Origin: an uncultured Ignavibacteriota bacterium
GTDB lineage: Bacteria; Bacteroidota; Ignavibacteria; UBA10030; UBA8401
Direction: 5' to 3'
Length of the DNA: 64,000 nucleotides
Assembly: GCA_903884005.1 (NCBI GenBank)
Contig: CAISDA010000083.1
Span: 62,001-126,000 of the forward strand
The notes beneath the pieces are model-generated. The model searched no databases and was not told the origin of the DNA. It worked only from the letters and a program-made list of their open reading frames with translations. The position numbers and the translations under genes are program-made. The first letter of the stretch is position 1. The number at the start of each line of letters is the position of its first letter. Shown here piece after piece: positions 35,138 to 44,712 of the stretch.

Positions 35138-35959
35138 CTATCGTTTCCTCTTAAATGACGTAGGGAATGCTCCCAATAATTCTTCGACCGCCTTTGTTCT
35201 GTCGGCCTGGATCATTAATTGTTCTCCCACAAGGAATGCATCGAAGCTAGCTTCGCGCAAGAGCCCCACATGGTGAGCATTGCGTATGCCGCTTTCGCTG
35301 ACCGAAATGCACCGGTTGGGAATAAAATTCTTGAGATTCAGAGACGTGTTCAGGTCCACCTCGAACGATTGCAGGTCGCGATTGTTGATGCCGATGATGT
35401 CCGCCCCGCAATCGACAGCCCGGTCTATTTCATCCTTCGTATGGCACTCGACGAGAACGGCCATTCCCAGGTCGCGTGCGGCAGCGAGATAGGCGTGGAT
35501 CTGATTCTGCGTGAGCACTGCCATAATGAGCAGGATCGCATCGGCCCCCAGAAGGCGCGATTCGTACACCTGGTATTCATCCACGATGAAATCTTTGCGA
35601 AGCACGGGCACCATGCCGCTCTGCTTGCATTCCGATACGTACATCGGATCGCCCTTGAAAAATTTCTTGTCCGTCAGAACGGAGAGCGCACTGGCCCCGC
35701 CCTTTGCATACTCATGTGCGATCCGTGCCGGATCGAAATCTTTGGTGAGCACGCCCTTCGTCGGAGACGCTTTCTTGATTTCGGCGATGCAGGCTATTTC
35801 GCCCATATCCGCCTTGCTGATCGCCTCTGCAAAGTCCAGCGTGACGGGCGCCTCGCACAGAAGATCCACGATCTCTGCAAACGGCAGCGTCAGCTTCGAC
35901 TGTTCAACTTCGTATTTTTTATAATCGATGATCTCGTCCAGCTTTTTAATGCTCATCAT
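35138..35959 (-). CDS. trpC: Indole-3-glycerol phosphate synthase
   Basis: A 273-residue monofunctional TrpC. Motifs: CIAEIKKASPTKGVL, SVLTDKKFFKGD, VLRKDFIVDEYQVYESRLLGAD, GINNRDLQSFEVDLNTS and SESGIRN. The first two codons are both ATG (35959 and 35956); GAGGA spacing favours the second. Between it and trpD lies an unrelated CBS-domain gene. Confidence 0.96.
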   Translation of the reverse strand: MMSIKKLDEIIDYKKYEVEQSKLTLPFAEIVDLLCEAPVTLDFAEAISKADMGEIACIAEIKKASPTKGVLTKDFDPARIAHEYAKGGASALSVLTDKKFFKGDPMYVSECKQSGMVPVLRKDFIVDEYQVYESRLLGADAILLIMAVLTQNQIHAYLAAARDLGMAVLVECHTKDEIDRAVDCGADIIGINNRDLQSFEVDLNTSLNLKNFIPNRCISVSESGIRNAHHVGLLREASFDAFLVGEQLMIQADRTKAVEELLGAFPTSFKRKR

Positions 35960-36048
35960 TCCTCATTCACGTGTCGCGTTGATGTGGTCATCGTGCACCG
36001 GCCATTGGCACTTCCAGCCAGTCGCCGCTGCCTTCTGTTCCTTCGTGC

Positions 36049-36882
36049 TTATTCTTCGGCTCCGGCTGCATCCTCTTCGAGCAGCGGCATGATCTTCACT
36101 TTGATTTGCTGCAGGCGCCGTTCATTTTTTTTGACGATCGTAAACAGGAGCGTGTTGTACCGGATCTCCTCGTGAAGATCCGGAATGCGCCCCGTATGCT
36201 TATGGAGGAAGCCGCTGAGCGTCTCGTAATCGTCGTCTTCGGGCAGCGTATCGGCAAACCTGCTGTTGAAGTCGGAGATGTTCATGCCGGCATTCACCAT
36301 AATGGAACCGTCGCTGGCGGTGACAACGTCGCCCTGTTCCTCGTCGTATTCGTCGCGGATCTCGCCGACGAGTTCCTCGATAATGTCCTCCATCGTGATC
36401 AGGCCTTCGGTCCCGCCGAACTCGTCCACGACGATCGCCATATGCTGCCGCTGTGCCTGCAGCTCGCGCAGCAACGAGCTGATCTTCTTCGTCTCGGGAA
36501 CGAAATATGCGGGACGAATGATGTCCTGCAGTATGATCAGGTCCCGGTATTCCAGCATGCTCAGGAGGTCTTTCGTGTAGATGATCCCCACGATGTTATC
36601 GGTGCTTCCCTCATACACGGGAATGCGCGAGAATCCCTCCTCAATGAGCATGTTGATGAGCGTGTCGCGGGGCGTGGAGAGTTCCACCGCGACGATATCC
36701 GTGCGCGGCACCATGATCTCTTTCACCGTCGTGTCGGTAAACTCGAAGATGCTTTTAATCAGTTCATGCTCTGCGGTATCGATGGCGCCGCTGCGAGTCC
36801 CTTCCTCAAGCAGCTGTTTTACTTCTTCTTCCGATATCGATTTCCTTCGTTTCCATTGAAATACCTGCAGCACCTTTTTCAT
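36049..36882 (-). CDS. CorC/HlyC-type CBS-domain protein
   Basis: A 277-residue soluble protein without the DUF21 membrane domain. A tandem CBS pair spans about 50-180 (VKEIMVPRTDIVAV, GFSRIPVYEG, IVGIIYTKDLLS, MAIVVDEFGGTEGLITMEDI), and the C-terminal CorC_HlyC domain follows (YETLSGFLHKHTGRIPD). Such proteins associate with CNNM/CorA-type Mg2+ or Co2+ export. Start at ATG 36882 because AGGA lies 8 nt upstream; ATG 36930 (16 codons earlier) lacks a site. Its position between trpD and trpC has no evident metabolic logic. Confidence 0.86.
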   Translation of the reverse strand: MKKVLQVFQWKRRKSISEEEVKQLLEEGTRSGAIDTAEHELIKSIFEFTDTTVKEIMVPRTDIVAVELSTPRDTLINMLIEEGFSRIPVYEGSTDNIVGIIYTKDLLSMLEYRDLIILQDIIRPAYFVPETKKISSLLRELQAQRQHMAIVVDEFGGTEGLITMEDIIEELVGEIRDEYDEEQGDVVTASDGSIMVNAGMNISDFNSRFADTLPEDDDYETLSGFLHKHTGRIPDLHEEIRYNTLLFTIVKKNERRLQQIKVKIMPLLEEDAAGAEE

Positions 36883-37005
36883 GAACGGTTCCTGATGAGG
36901 GCCGGAAGTATCGTATCCGTCGTTATCCATAGGTAAACATACTTGTGTTAGTGCCGCTCAATGCGCCCCCCGTGATCGGTGTGTTGAGCCATGGACTGTA
37001 GTGCG

Positions 37006-38013
37006 TCAGCGGGTGTACTCCGATAATTGACGTAATTTTCGTTCTGCGTTTCCCGAATCGATGCTCTCTTGAGCAGCGCGAACACCGCCTTCGATCGACT
37101 CGCTGATGCCGGCGACATACAGCGCCGCTCCCGCATTGAGAACGGCGATGTCGCGGCAGGCGCTTTTTTCACCGCCCAGAATGCGCCGGATGATCCCGGC
37201 GTTCACCGTGGCATCGCCTCCCAGAAGTCCATCGATGCGGGCCCTTCCGATCCCGGCCGTGTCGTGATGAAACTGATACGTGCGCACACTGCCGTTGTTC
37301 AATTCGCTGATGCTGGTTTCACCCAGCGTCGAAATTTCGTCGAGCCCGCCCGCGCCATGCACGACCAGCGCTCGTTCCGATCCCAGCGTTCCCAGCACAC
37401 GCGCAAGCGTTTCGGTCAGCGCGGGATTGAACACGCCGAGCAGCTGGCGCTGCGCGCCTGCCGGATTTGTGAGCGGTCCAAGCACGTTGAACACGGTGCG
37501 CATGCCGAGCTCTCGCCGCACCGGTGCCGCAAACCGCATTGCCCCGTGCATCATGGGCGCAAACAAAAACGCGATGCCGACGTCGTTCAAACACGCCTCC
37601 ACCTTCTCTTTCAGCACGTCGATATTCACGCCGAGCGCTGTGAGCACATCGGCGCTCCCTGCCTTGCTTGAGACCGCCCGATTGCCGTGCTTCGCAACGA
37701 TGGCTCCGGCTCCCGAGGCGATCAACGCTGCAGCCGTCGAGATATTGAATGTGCCGAGCCCGTCTCCGCCGGTGCCGCATGTGTCGATGACAGCCTGATG
37801 CCGCGATCTGATCTTCACCGCCTTCTCGCGCATTGCCTGCGCGCATCCCGAGATCTCTTCGACCGTCTCGCCTTTCATACGCAGAGCGGTCAGAAACGCA
37901 GCGATCAACGCATCCGTCACGTTGCCGGACATGATCGCCAGCATCGTATCATACGCCTCGTCCTGCGTCAGATCCTGCCTATTGACGAGCTTATGGATGG
38001 TTTTCTGTATCAT
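37006..38013 (-). CDS. trpD: Anthranilate phosphoribosyltransferase
   Basis: A 335-residue TrpD. The PRPP-binding CGTGGDGLGTFNIST is intact, along with KHGNRAVSSKAGSADVLTALG, NVLGPLTNPAGA and VVHGAGGLDEIS. It is the first trp gene in transcription order; no trpE or trpG is next to it (truA lies upstream). Confidence 0.97.
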   Translation of the reverse strand: MIQKTIHKLVNRQDLTQDEAYDTMLAIMSGNVTDALIAAFLTALRMKGETVEEISGCAQAMREKAVKIRSRHQAVIDTCGTGGDGLGTFNISTAAALIASGAGAIVAKHGNRAVSSKAGSADVLTALGVNIDVLKEKVEACLNDVGIAFLFAPMMHGAMRFAAPVRRELGMRTVFNVLGPLTNPAGAQRQLLGVFNPALTETLARVLGTLGSERALVVHGAGGLDEISTLGETSISELNNGSVRTYQFHHDTAGIGRARIDGLLGGDATVNAGIIRRILGGEKSACRDIAVLNAGAALYVAGISESIEGGVRAAQESIDSGNAERKLRQLSEYTR

Positions 38014-38076
38014 AGGCGTTGAAGGCGCATGCGAACCGTGGATGAGTAGATAATGTACTCTAAAGGCTGTTGAGAA

Positions 38077-38808
38077 TCAATAAATCACGCGCTCGAGACA
38101 TAATCCCCTCGCCGGCGCTGCCTGCCCGGCCCTGCCCCGGTCGCGCGAACGTATGATCTCCGAAAACTCTTCCATGGCGGTGAATCCCCTGCCCACATTC
38201 ACCATGGTGCCGACCAGCGCACGCACCATGCCGTGGAGGAACCGGTTCGCAGTGATCGAGAACACGAGAAATCCATCGTCGTCCGCCTTCCACGACGCTT
38301 CCTGAACGATGCACCGGTAGTGCTTCACATCCGATCCAACCTTGCAGAACGCCTGAAAATCATCCGTGGCACGGACGATGTGTGCGGCATATTCCAGTGC
38401 GGCGATGTCGAGATCGTACGACAATTGCCAGCTGTAGCGGCGCATCAGCGCGCTCGGCCTCCGCGCGATCGTATACTGGTAGCAGCGTGCGATGGCGCTG
38501 TAGCGCGCCGAAAAATCGTCGGCGGCTTCTGTGACATCAGTCACAGCAATATCGTCCGGCAGCATGCCGTTGAGGGCGCGAAAGTATTCGTTCGGTGTCA
38601 GTTGCGATGACGTCGTAAAATTCGCGACTTGCCCGCGCGCGTGCACTCCCGCATCGGTGCGGCCGGCTCCGGTCAGAGTGACGTTCCCCTGCGTGACCAG
38701 CATGAGCGCTCGTTCAATGGCTTCCTGCACGGAACGGCCGTTGTTCTGCCTCTGCCATCCCACGAAGTCCGTGCCGTCGTACTCTATTGTCAATGAAAAG
38801 TTCGGCAT
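38077..38808 (-). CDS. truA: tRNA pseudouridine(38-40) synthase
   Basis: A 243-residue TruA. The start MPNFSLTIEYDGTDFVGWQR is typical, the catalytic Asp is in GAGRTDAGVHARGQVANF, and FLHGMVRALVGTMVNVGRG marks the C-terminus. Start at ATG 38808 by alignment with the family; there is no Shine-Dalgarno and the codon directly follows the T tract of the upstream terminator. TTG 38841 lies inside that hairpin and is unlikely. Confidence 0.95.
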   Translation of the reverse strand: MPNFSLTIEYDGTDFVGWQRQNNGRSVQEAIERALMLVTQGNVTLTGAGRTDAGVHARGQVANFTTSSQLTPNEYFRALNGMLPDDIAVTDVTEAADDFSARYSAIARCYQYTIARRPSALMRRYSWQLSYDLDIAALEYAAHIVRATDDFQAFCKVGSDVKHYRCIVQEASWKADDDGFLVFSITANRFLHGMVRALVGTMVNVGRGFTAMEEFSEIIRSRDRGRAGQAAPARGLCLERVIY

Positions 38809-38837
38809 AAAAAAACGCCCCGCTTGTGTTCGGGGCG
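38809..38837 (-). terminator. Intrinsic terminator abutting truA
   Basis: CGCCCCG (38816-38822) and CGGGGCG (38831-38837) form a perfect 7-bp stem with an 8-nt loop. On the minus strand it is followed by seven T that end directly at the truA ATG. It terminates the 38865-39614 gene. Confidence 0.85.
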
Positions 38838-38864
38838 CCAAGTGTGATCACATTGTCCGGTTGA

Positions 38865-39614
38865 TTAAAAGGTCCGCACCAGGGCCACTTGCACTCCGTC
38901 TCTCCCGAGCATCGACGATTCCAGATGCCAAGCGCCGAGTCCGGAGCCGTCCGGGGAAAGCGCGCGGTTGAATTGACGCGCCAGGCGCGCGGCGTTGATG
39001 GCGCTGACGATACGATTGACGAGCATGCCTCCAATGACAAAGCGCGCATTGTTGTACACGCGTTCGCTCGAAATGCGCTGTTCCCTGAATTGCTGCCTGT
39101 TGGCGTCGCTGTCCCACTGCCATACTGTTTCCGGCGATGAATAGAGCAGGTCCGGCGATCTGTCGCGTAATTTTTTATCGTTGTAATCGTATGTGTTCGA
39201 GAAGTTGCTGACGTTCACATAGAACAGATCATCGGCGGTGGTTGTTGCAACGCCGGCATGGACAACAGCGAAGCGCCGTGCGTCGTCCTGAAGCCACCTG
39301 CCATAATATTCCATCGTGCCCCATGTCAGCCATAGGGCTCCTTCGGCGATGAGAGGATATTTGCCGGCTTCGATGCCGCTGACGTATGTTTCTCCTGCTC
39401 CGGGCAGCACGAGCGAATACACGGCGGCAAGGCCCGCGGATTTTTTCTGAGCGGGTGCGGCATCGTCGAACACGGCGGCGGCTTGACGGAGACCGGCCTG
39501 TCCTGGCTGCGCGGCGGTCAGGTCCCTCTGTAATGATCCCGACAGCGGGTCCTGTGCACGGACCGGCACAACTGCAGCACCGGCCAACAGTGCGAACACA
39601 ATGACTTTATACAT
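38865..39614 (-). CDS. DUF5683-like exported/membrane protein
   Basis: A 249-residue protein of unknown function with a signal peptide (MYKVIVFALLAGAAVVPVRA). The hydrophobic segment AGLAAVYSLVLPGAGETYVSG, then GKYPLIAEGALWLTWGTMEYY, resembles the 'LPGAGQ' start of DUF5683 and related small membrane proteins. The rest is soluble with no recognisable motif. Start at ATG 39614: GAGGG lies 6 nt upstream, whereas the earlier in-frame ATG at 39626 has none. Confidence 0.7.
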   Translation of the reverse strand: MYKVIVFALLAGAAVVPVRAQDPLSGSLQRDLTAAQPGQAGLRQAAAVFDDAAPAQKKSAGLAAVYSLVLPGAGETYVSGIEAGKYPLIAEGALWLTWGTMEYYGRWLQDDARRFAVVHAGVATTTADDLFYVNVSNFSNTYDYNDKKLRDRSPDLLYSSPETVWQWDSDANRQQFREQRISSERVYNNARFVIGGMLVNRIVSAINAARLARQFNRALSPDGSGLGAWHLESSMLGRDGVQVALVRTF

Positions 39615-39675
39615 GGCTACCCTCATGGTTATGATGAGTGAAGAGTACGGCAACGTGAATGAGTGGTAGCAACGA

Positions 39676-41028
39676 TCAAGAGGCTTCCTTCATGATGGGA
39701 AGATGAATTGAAACAGGCACGCGTCCGTTGTCGATGTGTTCCACCGTGCCACTGCATGCATCGGCACGGTGCCCCGTCAGACGCACGCGGGCGATCGCAT
39801 TTTCAAGCTGCGGATGGTATGGCACCTGCACGCGTATATAATTATCCGTATATCCCGAGAGCATATTGTCCTGCACTTCGGTTTCACACAGCATCGTCTG
39901 CTGCGAGCCCACATGCGCCTCGTAGAAGGCCGATTTTTTCATCTGCCCCAGCATCCTGAGCCGCCGGCTGTATCCGGAACGCAGCCGGGGTTCGATGCGC
40001 TCAGGCAGATCGAGAGACGGCGTGTTCGGCCGTTCTGAATAGGTGAACACATGCAGATAGCTGACCGGGAGCGCGTGAAGAAAATCATGCGTCTCTTCAA
40101 AGATGCCGTCCGTCTCTCCCGGAAATCCCACGATCACATCCACACCAATGCCCGCATGCGGCGCCCGGGTTCGTATCTCCGTAATCAATCGCTCATAGTC
40201 GCCTACGGTATAGCGCCGGCGCATGAGCTTTAAGATCTTATCGGATCCGCTCTGAAGCGGAATGTGGAAATGCTTGCATATCCTGTCCGACGAGAGCCAA
40301 TGATCCAGCAGTTCACCGGTCAGTAAATTCGGCTCGATGGAACTGATGCGTATCCGTGTGAGCCCGTCCACCCGTTCGAGCGCGCGCAGCAGATCCAGCA
40401 GGCTCGACTCGTCCTTCTTCCCGTAATCGCCCACGTTGACGCCCGTCAGGACGATCTCTTTGTATCCCTGGGCGACGAGCACGCGGGCCTGTGCCGTTGT
40501 CGCGTCGATCAACTGGCTGCGCGACTTCCCCCTGGCGAGCGGAATCGTACAATACGAACAGGTGAAATCGCATCCGTCCTGCACTTTCAGGAACGCTCTT
40601 GTTCTGTCGTCCGCACTCGACGAATAGGCGAGGCCAAAGTCATTCGCCTCGGCGATCGGCGATACGTAGATCTTCGGCGCGTCAAATTTCGTGAACCCGC
40701 CGGCATACTTCATCACGTTGAATTTTTCACTCGTGCCCAGCACCAGGTCCACGCCCTCGATCGAGGCGATCATTTCGGGATTCAACTGGGCATAGCACCC
40801 CAGCACGACCACGAACGCGTGCGGAGAGGTTCTGAGGGCCCGGCGCACGATCTGCCGCGCTTCCCGGTCTGCTCTCTCGGTGACACTGCAGGTGTTGATG
40901 ACGCAGACGTCCATCGAACGGTCGAGACCGATGATCTCGAATCCTTCGTCTTTAAACTGCCGTTCGAGGCTCGCGGTCTCGGCGTAATTCAATTTGCAGC
41001 CCAGGGTATAAAATGCAGCACGCTTCAT
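39676..41028 (-). CDS. mtaB: tRNA ms2t6A37 methylthiotransferase
   Basis: A 450-residue MiaB-family radical SAM enzyme. The N-terminal cluster domain has TLGCKLNYAE, VCVINTCSVT and LGCYAQ; the radical SAM cluster is CDFTCSYC; a C-terminal TRAM domain follows. The LGCKLNYAET start and length point to MtaB, which methylthiolates t6A37, rather than MiaB or RimO. Start at ATG 41028 (MKRAAFYTLGCK); the upstream extension reaches into a terminator. Confidence 0.92.
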   Translation of the reverse strand: MKRAAFYTLGCKLNYAETASLERQFKDEGFEIIGLDRSMDVCVINTCSVTERADREARQIVRRALRTSPHAFVVVLGCYAQLNPEMIASIEGVDLVLGTSEKFNVMKYAGGFTKFDAPKIYVSPIAEANDFGLAYSSSADDRTRAFLKVQDGCDFTCSYCTIPLARGKSRSQLIDATTAQARVLVAQGYKEIVLTGVNVGDYGKKDESSLLDLLRALERVDGLTRIRISSIEPNLLTGELLDHWLSSDRICKHFHIPLQSGSDKILKLMRRRYTVGDYERLITEIRTRAPHAGIGVDVIVGFPGETDGIFEETHDFLHALPVSYLHVFTYSERPNTPSLDLPERIEPRLRSGYSRRLRMLGQMKKSAFYEAHVGSQQTMLCETEVQDNMLSGYTDNYIRVQVPYHPQLENAIARVRLTGHRADACSGTVEHIDNGRVPVSIHLPIMKEAS

Positions 41029-41059
41029 AAGCGTATAATATAAAAAAGATTCACTCAAA

Positions 41060-41100
41060 AAAAAAGACCCCGCTCGAACGAACTGGGCCTTTTTCGGGGC
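41060..41100 (-). terminator. Terminator upstream of mtaB
   Basis: CCCCG (41068-41072) and CGGGG (41095-41099), with an inner GGGCC-containing loop, followed on the minus strand by a T-rich run (11 A on plus, 41057-41065 region). It probably ends transcription from the M28 peptidase gene, whose stop is 130 nt upstream. Confidence 0.65.
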
Positions 41101-41229
41101 ATACACACCGGATCGATTTTTTGTATCACGTGCCGAAGTCCGTGGAAGCGTCGGAGTATTCGGCAGTCACAGCCGACTGTGAGCCGGTCCCCGCTGCCCC
41201 CTGCACCGCCTGATCAACCTCTCGCGTCC

Positions 41230-43464
41230 TCATTCACCCTTTAAGATCTTGGCCGCCGCTGTCACGTTTGCCGAGAATGCATCGAGCGCCGAGGACACTA
41301 CTGCGATTTGTTGTTCGGCTTCCTTCCAATTCCGTTCTTCAACGGCCTCTCGTATTCCTGGAAGTGTCTTAACTCCGTATCCGGTATAGAATCCGGGAGC
41401 GTATATTGCGTGGGTATACCATGGCCGCCGGGGCAAGCCTGATTTGACAGTCAGCACGCGCTCGCTGTTGATCAGCATGTGGTTCAGTGTCGTTGTCTTC
41501 TCCTTCGACAGTGTTCTGCCGCTCTCTTTGAATCCGTCGAGCGCAGACGCATAGGCGGAGGCGCTGCTTTGAACCCTGGCAACAGCATTCTGTAACATGG
41601 AAAAATCAAGGTACGGAACGAGATCATCCTTCGCGGGAGTATAGAGAAATTTTTTCGGATCCGATGCCTGGAAATAAATATGGTCATCGATCATTCTGTT
41701 GCGTGCCGACGATTGTTCCCGCATCTCATCCGTCGTTGCGGCGATTTCATTCATATACCGTTTCACCGCGTCCGAGAAATCCGTAAATCGGAACGGAATA
41801 TAGTCGGCATCGCTCACATGGATCATGGCGTGTCCGCCGATCTCCGCCAGTGCTTTTCCATAGCTGAAATCGGAATCGGAGAAACGCAGATAATGATCGA
41901 ACGAATCGTAGATCGAATGATAGGAGCCGCCGTTGTCCTCGCCGCCGAAACCGATATCCAAGGATGCAATGCCAAGATGCTGAAGGAACGGAGTGAAATC
42001 GGATCCTGAACCAAGAGGACTTATCTGGAATTCCTGCTTCTCCAACGCCGCTTTCTTCTGATCCGGCGATCCTCCAAGCAGCAATTTCGCCCTCAGACGC
42101 TCGTAGACAGTGACATTTTTTTCAGGATCAAGCACTTCCTTTGAAATTTCATTGACGAAATGCCGCAGTGATTGCGATCCCCCCGCCGATAAAAATCCTC
42201 TTCCGTTGGCGTCCGAATTGATATAGACGACCGCTTTCGCTGTCAATTCATCGGCATGCGCTTCAACCCATTCGGATGATCCCAACAGGCCGGGTTCCTC
42301 TCCATCCCATGCGCAATAGACTACAGTGCGTTTCGGCTTCCATCCTTTTTTGACAAGTTCGCCGATCGATCTGGCTTCTTCCATCATCGCCACCTGGCCG
42401 CTTACGGGATCGGAAGCGCCGTTGACCCATGCATCGTGATGGTTGCCCCGAATGACCCATTCATCCGGGAATACCGATCCCTGTATTTCAGCAATCACGT
42501 CGTAGATCGGTTTGATGTCCCAGTTAAATTCCAGTTTCAGATGCACAATACTTTTACCCGGTCCCAGATGGTACGTAAACGGAAGCGCACCTCGCCAGGT
42601 TTCCGGCGCTACCGGTCCGCCGAGACTTTTTAACAGTGGAATGGCGTCGGCATATGAAATCGGCAATACTGGAATTTTCATGATTGTGGGAGCGTCTTTA
42701 ATGGAAAGACGGCGGGCGTCCTTGGTCGCAGCGATAAAGGGTGTCAATGGATCTCCTGAATACACCGGTGTATCGGCAACCGACCCGCGCTGCGCCCCTT
42801 CTTCACTTCTGAAGGCTCCTTCCGGATAGGCATCGCCCTGATAGTACCCGTCTTCTTTCGGATCCGAATAAATTACACATCCCACCGCCCCATGTTCAAA
42901 CGCCACCTTGGGTTTTATTCCGCGCCACGAGCCGCCGTATCGGGCAATGACTATTTTACCTTTGACGTCAATGCCATATTCAGCCAGAATTTCATAATCT
43001 TTCGGTACTCCGTAGTTCACATACACGAGCTCCGCGGTCACATCGCCATCGGCTGAATATGCATTATACGTCGGAAGCTGCTCATCGATCTGATTCGAGG
43101 TGGCATCCTCCGGCAGGACCGGCTCCGTCAAGCGTGCCGTAAATTTCTGCGGAGACGTCATCTCAAGGAGGCGGGTTTTCGGCGTCGGGAATAAGACATA
43201 GAATTCTTCTATCCGGCTCTTGTATCCCCACGACGCAAATTGCGAAGAGATGAACTCCGCATTTTTTTTATCCCAGGGAGACCCCACATGGTGAGGATGG
43301 CTGCTGAGCAGCTTCATCCATTCTTTCAGATTGGAAGGATTTACCTGGGCATCGAATTCTTTTTCTCTGGTGAGTTGTTCCTTCAACTCCTGCGCATTGG
43401 AAGAGACGGCGAATCCCGTTACGAGGATGATCAAGAAGAGTCTCATGAAATGGCGATGGTTCAT
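41230..43464 (-). CDS. Secreted M28 metallopeptidase (glutamate carboxypeptidase II-like)
   Basis: A 744-residue exported peptidase: signal peptide (about 1-24), PA domain about 125-255, and M28 catalytic domain about 320-560. Two-zinc ligands are visible: H343 in GNHHDAW, D352 in GASDPVSG, the catalytic E389 with E390 in DGEEPGLLG, Asp in INSDANGRG near 419, and His in SYHSIYD near 518. A dimerisation-like helical domain follows. The order matches PSMA/NAALADase-type enzymes that cleave acidic or C-terminal residues. Base composition is somewhat lower in GC than the neighbours. ATG 43464 chosen because the signal peptide is complete from there. Confidence 0.92.
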   Translation of the reverse strand: MNHRHFMRLFLIILVTGFAVSSNAQELKEQLTREKEFDAQVNPSNLKEWMKLLSSHPHHVGSPWDKKNAEFISSQFASWGYKSRIEEFYVLFPTPKTRLLEMTSPQKFTARLTEPVLPEDATSNQIDEQLPTYNAYSADGDVTAELVYVNYGVPKDYEILAEYGIDVKGKIVIARYGGSWRGIKPKVAFEHGAVGCVIYSDPKEDGYYQGDAYPEGAFRSEEGAQRGSVADTPVYSGDPLTPFIAATKDARRLSIKDAPTIMKIPVLPISYADAIPLLKSLGGPVAPETWRGALPFTYHLGPGKSIVHLKLEFNWDIKPIYDVIAEIQGSVFPDEWVIRGNHHDAWVNGASDPVSGQVAMMEEARSIGELVKKGWKPKRTVVYCAWDGEEPGLLGSSEWVEAHADELTAKAVVYINSDANGRGFLSAGGSQSLRHFVNEISKEVLDPEKNVTVYERLRAKLLLGGSPDQKKAALEKQEFQISPLGSGSDFTPFLQHLGIASLDIGFGGEDNGGSYHSIYDSFDHYLRFSDSDFSYGKALAEIGGHAMIHVSDADYIPFRFTDFSDAVKRYMNEIAATTDEMREQSSARNRMIDDHIYFQASDPKKFLYTPAKDDLVPYLDFSMLQNAVARVQSSASAYASALDGFKESGRTLSKEKTTTLNHMLINSERVLTVKSGLPRRPWYTHAIYAPGFYTGYGVKTLPGIREAVEERNWKEAEQQIAVVSSALDAFSANVTAAAKILKGE

Positions 43465-43596
43465 AGTTCTGCTCGATTATTGATGGGTGATGTGGAGGAT
43501 CATGGCTTTGACGAGATCATTGCGGGCAAATAAAATTTCAGATTATTTTTGGGGACACGCATATTCCATCGGTCGCTCCTCGTTCGATATTCCCGA

Positions 43597-44712
43597 TTAA
43601 AATTTTGACAATATGAGCTCGTTGGTCGGATATTGTTCGACGAGCTTGAGCACCGATAGCATTGCCTCTCTCGGGGCCATCCGTGCGATGGACCGTCGTA
43701 AGGCCTGGTGGCGTGCAACGGCCGGACCGAAGAGCAGCTCTTCCCTTCGGGTGCCCGAGAGTATGATATTGACGGACGGAAAGATCCTCTCATTGGAGAG
43801 AGTGCGGTCAAGAATGAGCTCCATGTTGCCGGTACCCTTGAATTCCTGGAAGATAAGCTCGTCCATCCGCGATCCGGTTTCGACGAGCGCCGTTGCGATG
43901 ATGGTAAGCGAACCGCCGCCCTCGCATTTGCGCGCCGCGCCGAAAATGCGTTTGGGTATCTCCAGCGCGCGTGCATCGACGCCGCCGGACATGGTCCTGC
44001 CGCTGCTTTGCTGATGGATATTGAACGCGCGGCCGAGCCGCGTGATGGAATCCAGCAGTATCACCACATCCTTTCCCGCTTCCACCTTTCGCTTTGCATA
44101 TTCAAGCACGAGTTGGGCAAGCCGGACATGTTCGCCCCGTTCGCTGTCGCTCGAGCTCGCGAAGACTTCGCCCTTGATCGTCCGGCGCATGTCCGTGACC
44201 TCTTCGGGCCGTTCATCGATCAAGAGCACGAGCAGATCGATTTCGGGGTTGGTGAAGCTGATCGCATGCGCCATCTGCTGCATGAGCATTGTTTTTCCCG
44301 CCTTCGGCGGAGACACGACGAGCGCCCGCTGCCCTTTGCCGACCGGGCAAAAAAGGTCGACGATGCGCATCGAGTTCGCCCCGTACCGGTCCGTTACATC
44401 CTCCGGTTTCATTTCAAGTTTGATGAGCTCGTGCGGAGAAATAACCGTATGCTCGGAAAATTCACGCAGGCTTTTCCATTTCTCGACAGTGAGTCCGTTG
44501 ACAGTGGCAATGGCATCCACTTCCGGATTTCGGCCGTTCTTACGCGAGGTTGTCCCTTCCATCAAAACGCCTGGACGAAGGTTGCACTTGGTGATCAATG
44601 AAGCGGAAATATACGGATCGCCGTCTGTGTGCTTGAATTGCGTTGAGCGCGATCTGATGAAGCCGCCGCGCCGCGCATCAAGTTCGAGCATTCCTGTGAA
44701 TGGAGTGGACAC
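43597..44712 (-). CDS. rho: Transcription termination factor Rho (short form)
   Basis: A 371-residue Rho ATPase/helicase. It contains the RNA-binding cold-shock-like domain (GMLELDARRGGFIRS), the P-loop PPKAGKTM (135-142), IDERPEEVTDMRR, the Q-loop region LDSITRLGRAFN and the R-loop GGVDARALEIPKR. The usual N-terminal Rho_N helical domain is missing: the only start is GTG 44712, and an in-frame TGA lies 14 codons upstream. The core is complete, so the protein should be functional. A promoter-like site lies about 200 nt upstream, leaving a long leader. Confidence 0.92.
   Translation of the reverse strand: MSTPFTGMLELDARRGGFIRSRSTQFKHTDGDPYISASLITKCNLRPGVLMEGTTSRKNGRNPEVDAIATVNGLTVEKWKSLREFSEHTVISPHELIKLEMKPEDVTDRYGANSMRIVDLFCPVGKGQRALVVSPPKAGKTMLMQQMAHAISFTNPEIDLLVLLIDERPEEVTDMRRTIKGEVFASSSDSERGEHVRLAQLVLEYAKRKVEAGKDVVILLDSITRLGRAFNIHQQSSGRTMSGGVDARALEIPKRIFGAARKCEGGGSLTIIATALVETGSRMDELIFQEFKGTGNMELILDRTLSNERIFPSVNIILSGTRREELLFGPAVARHQALRRSIARMAPREAMLSVLKLVEQYPTNELILSKF

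Noticed and set aside
35219-36936. Plus-strand frames of 318 and 276 codons opposite trpC and the CBS-domain gene
   Set aside because: Antisense to clear genes, with composition of complement-strand shadows.
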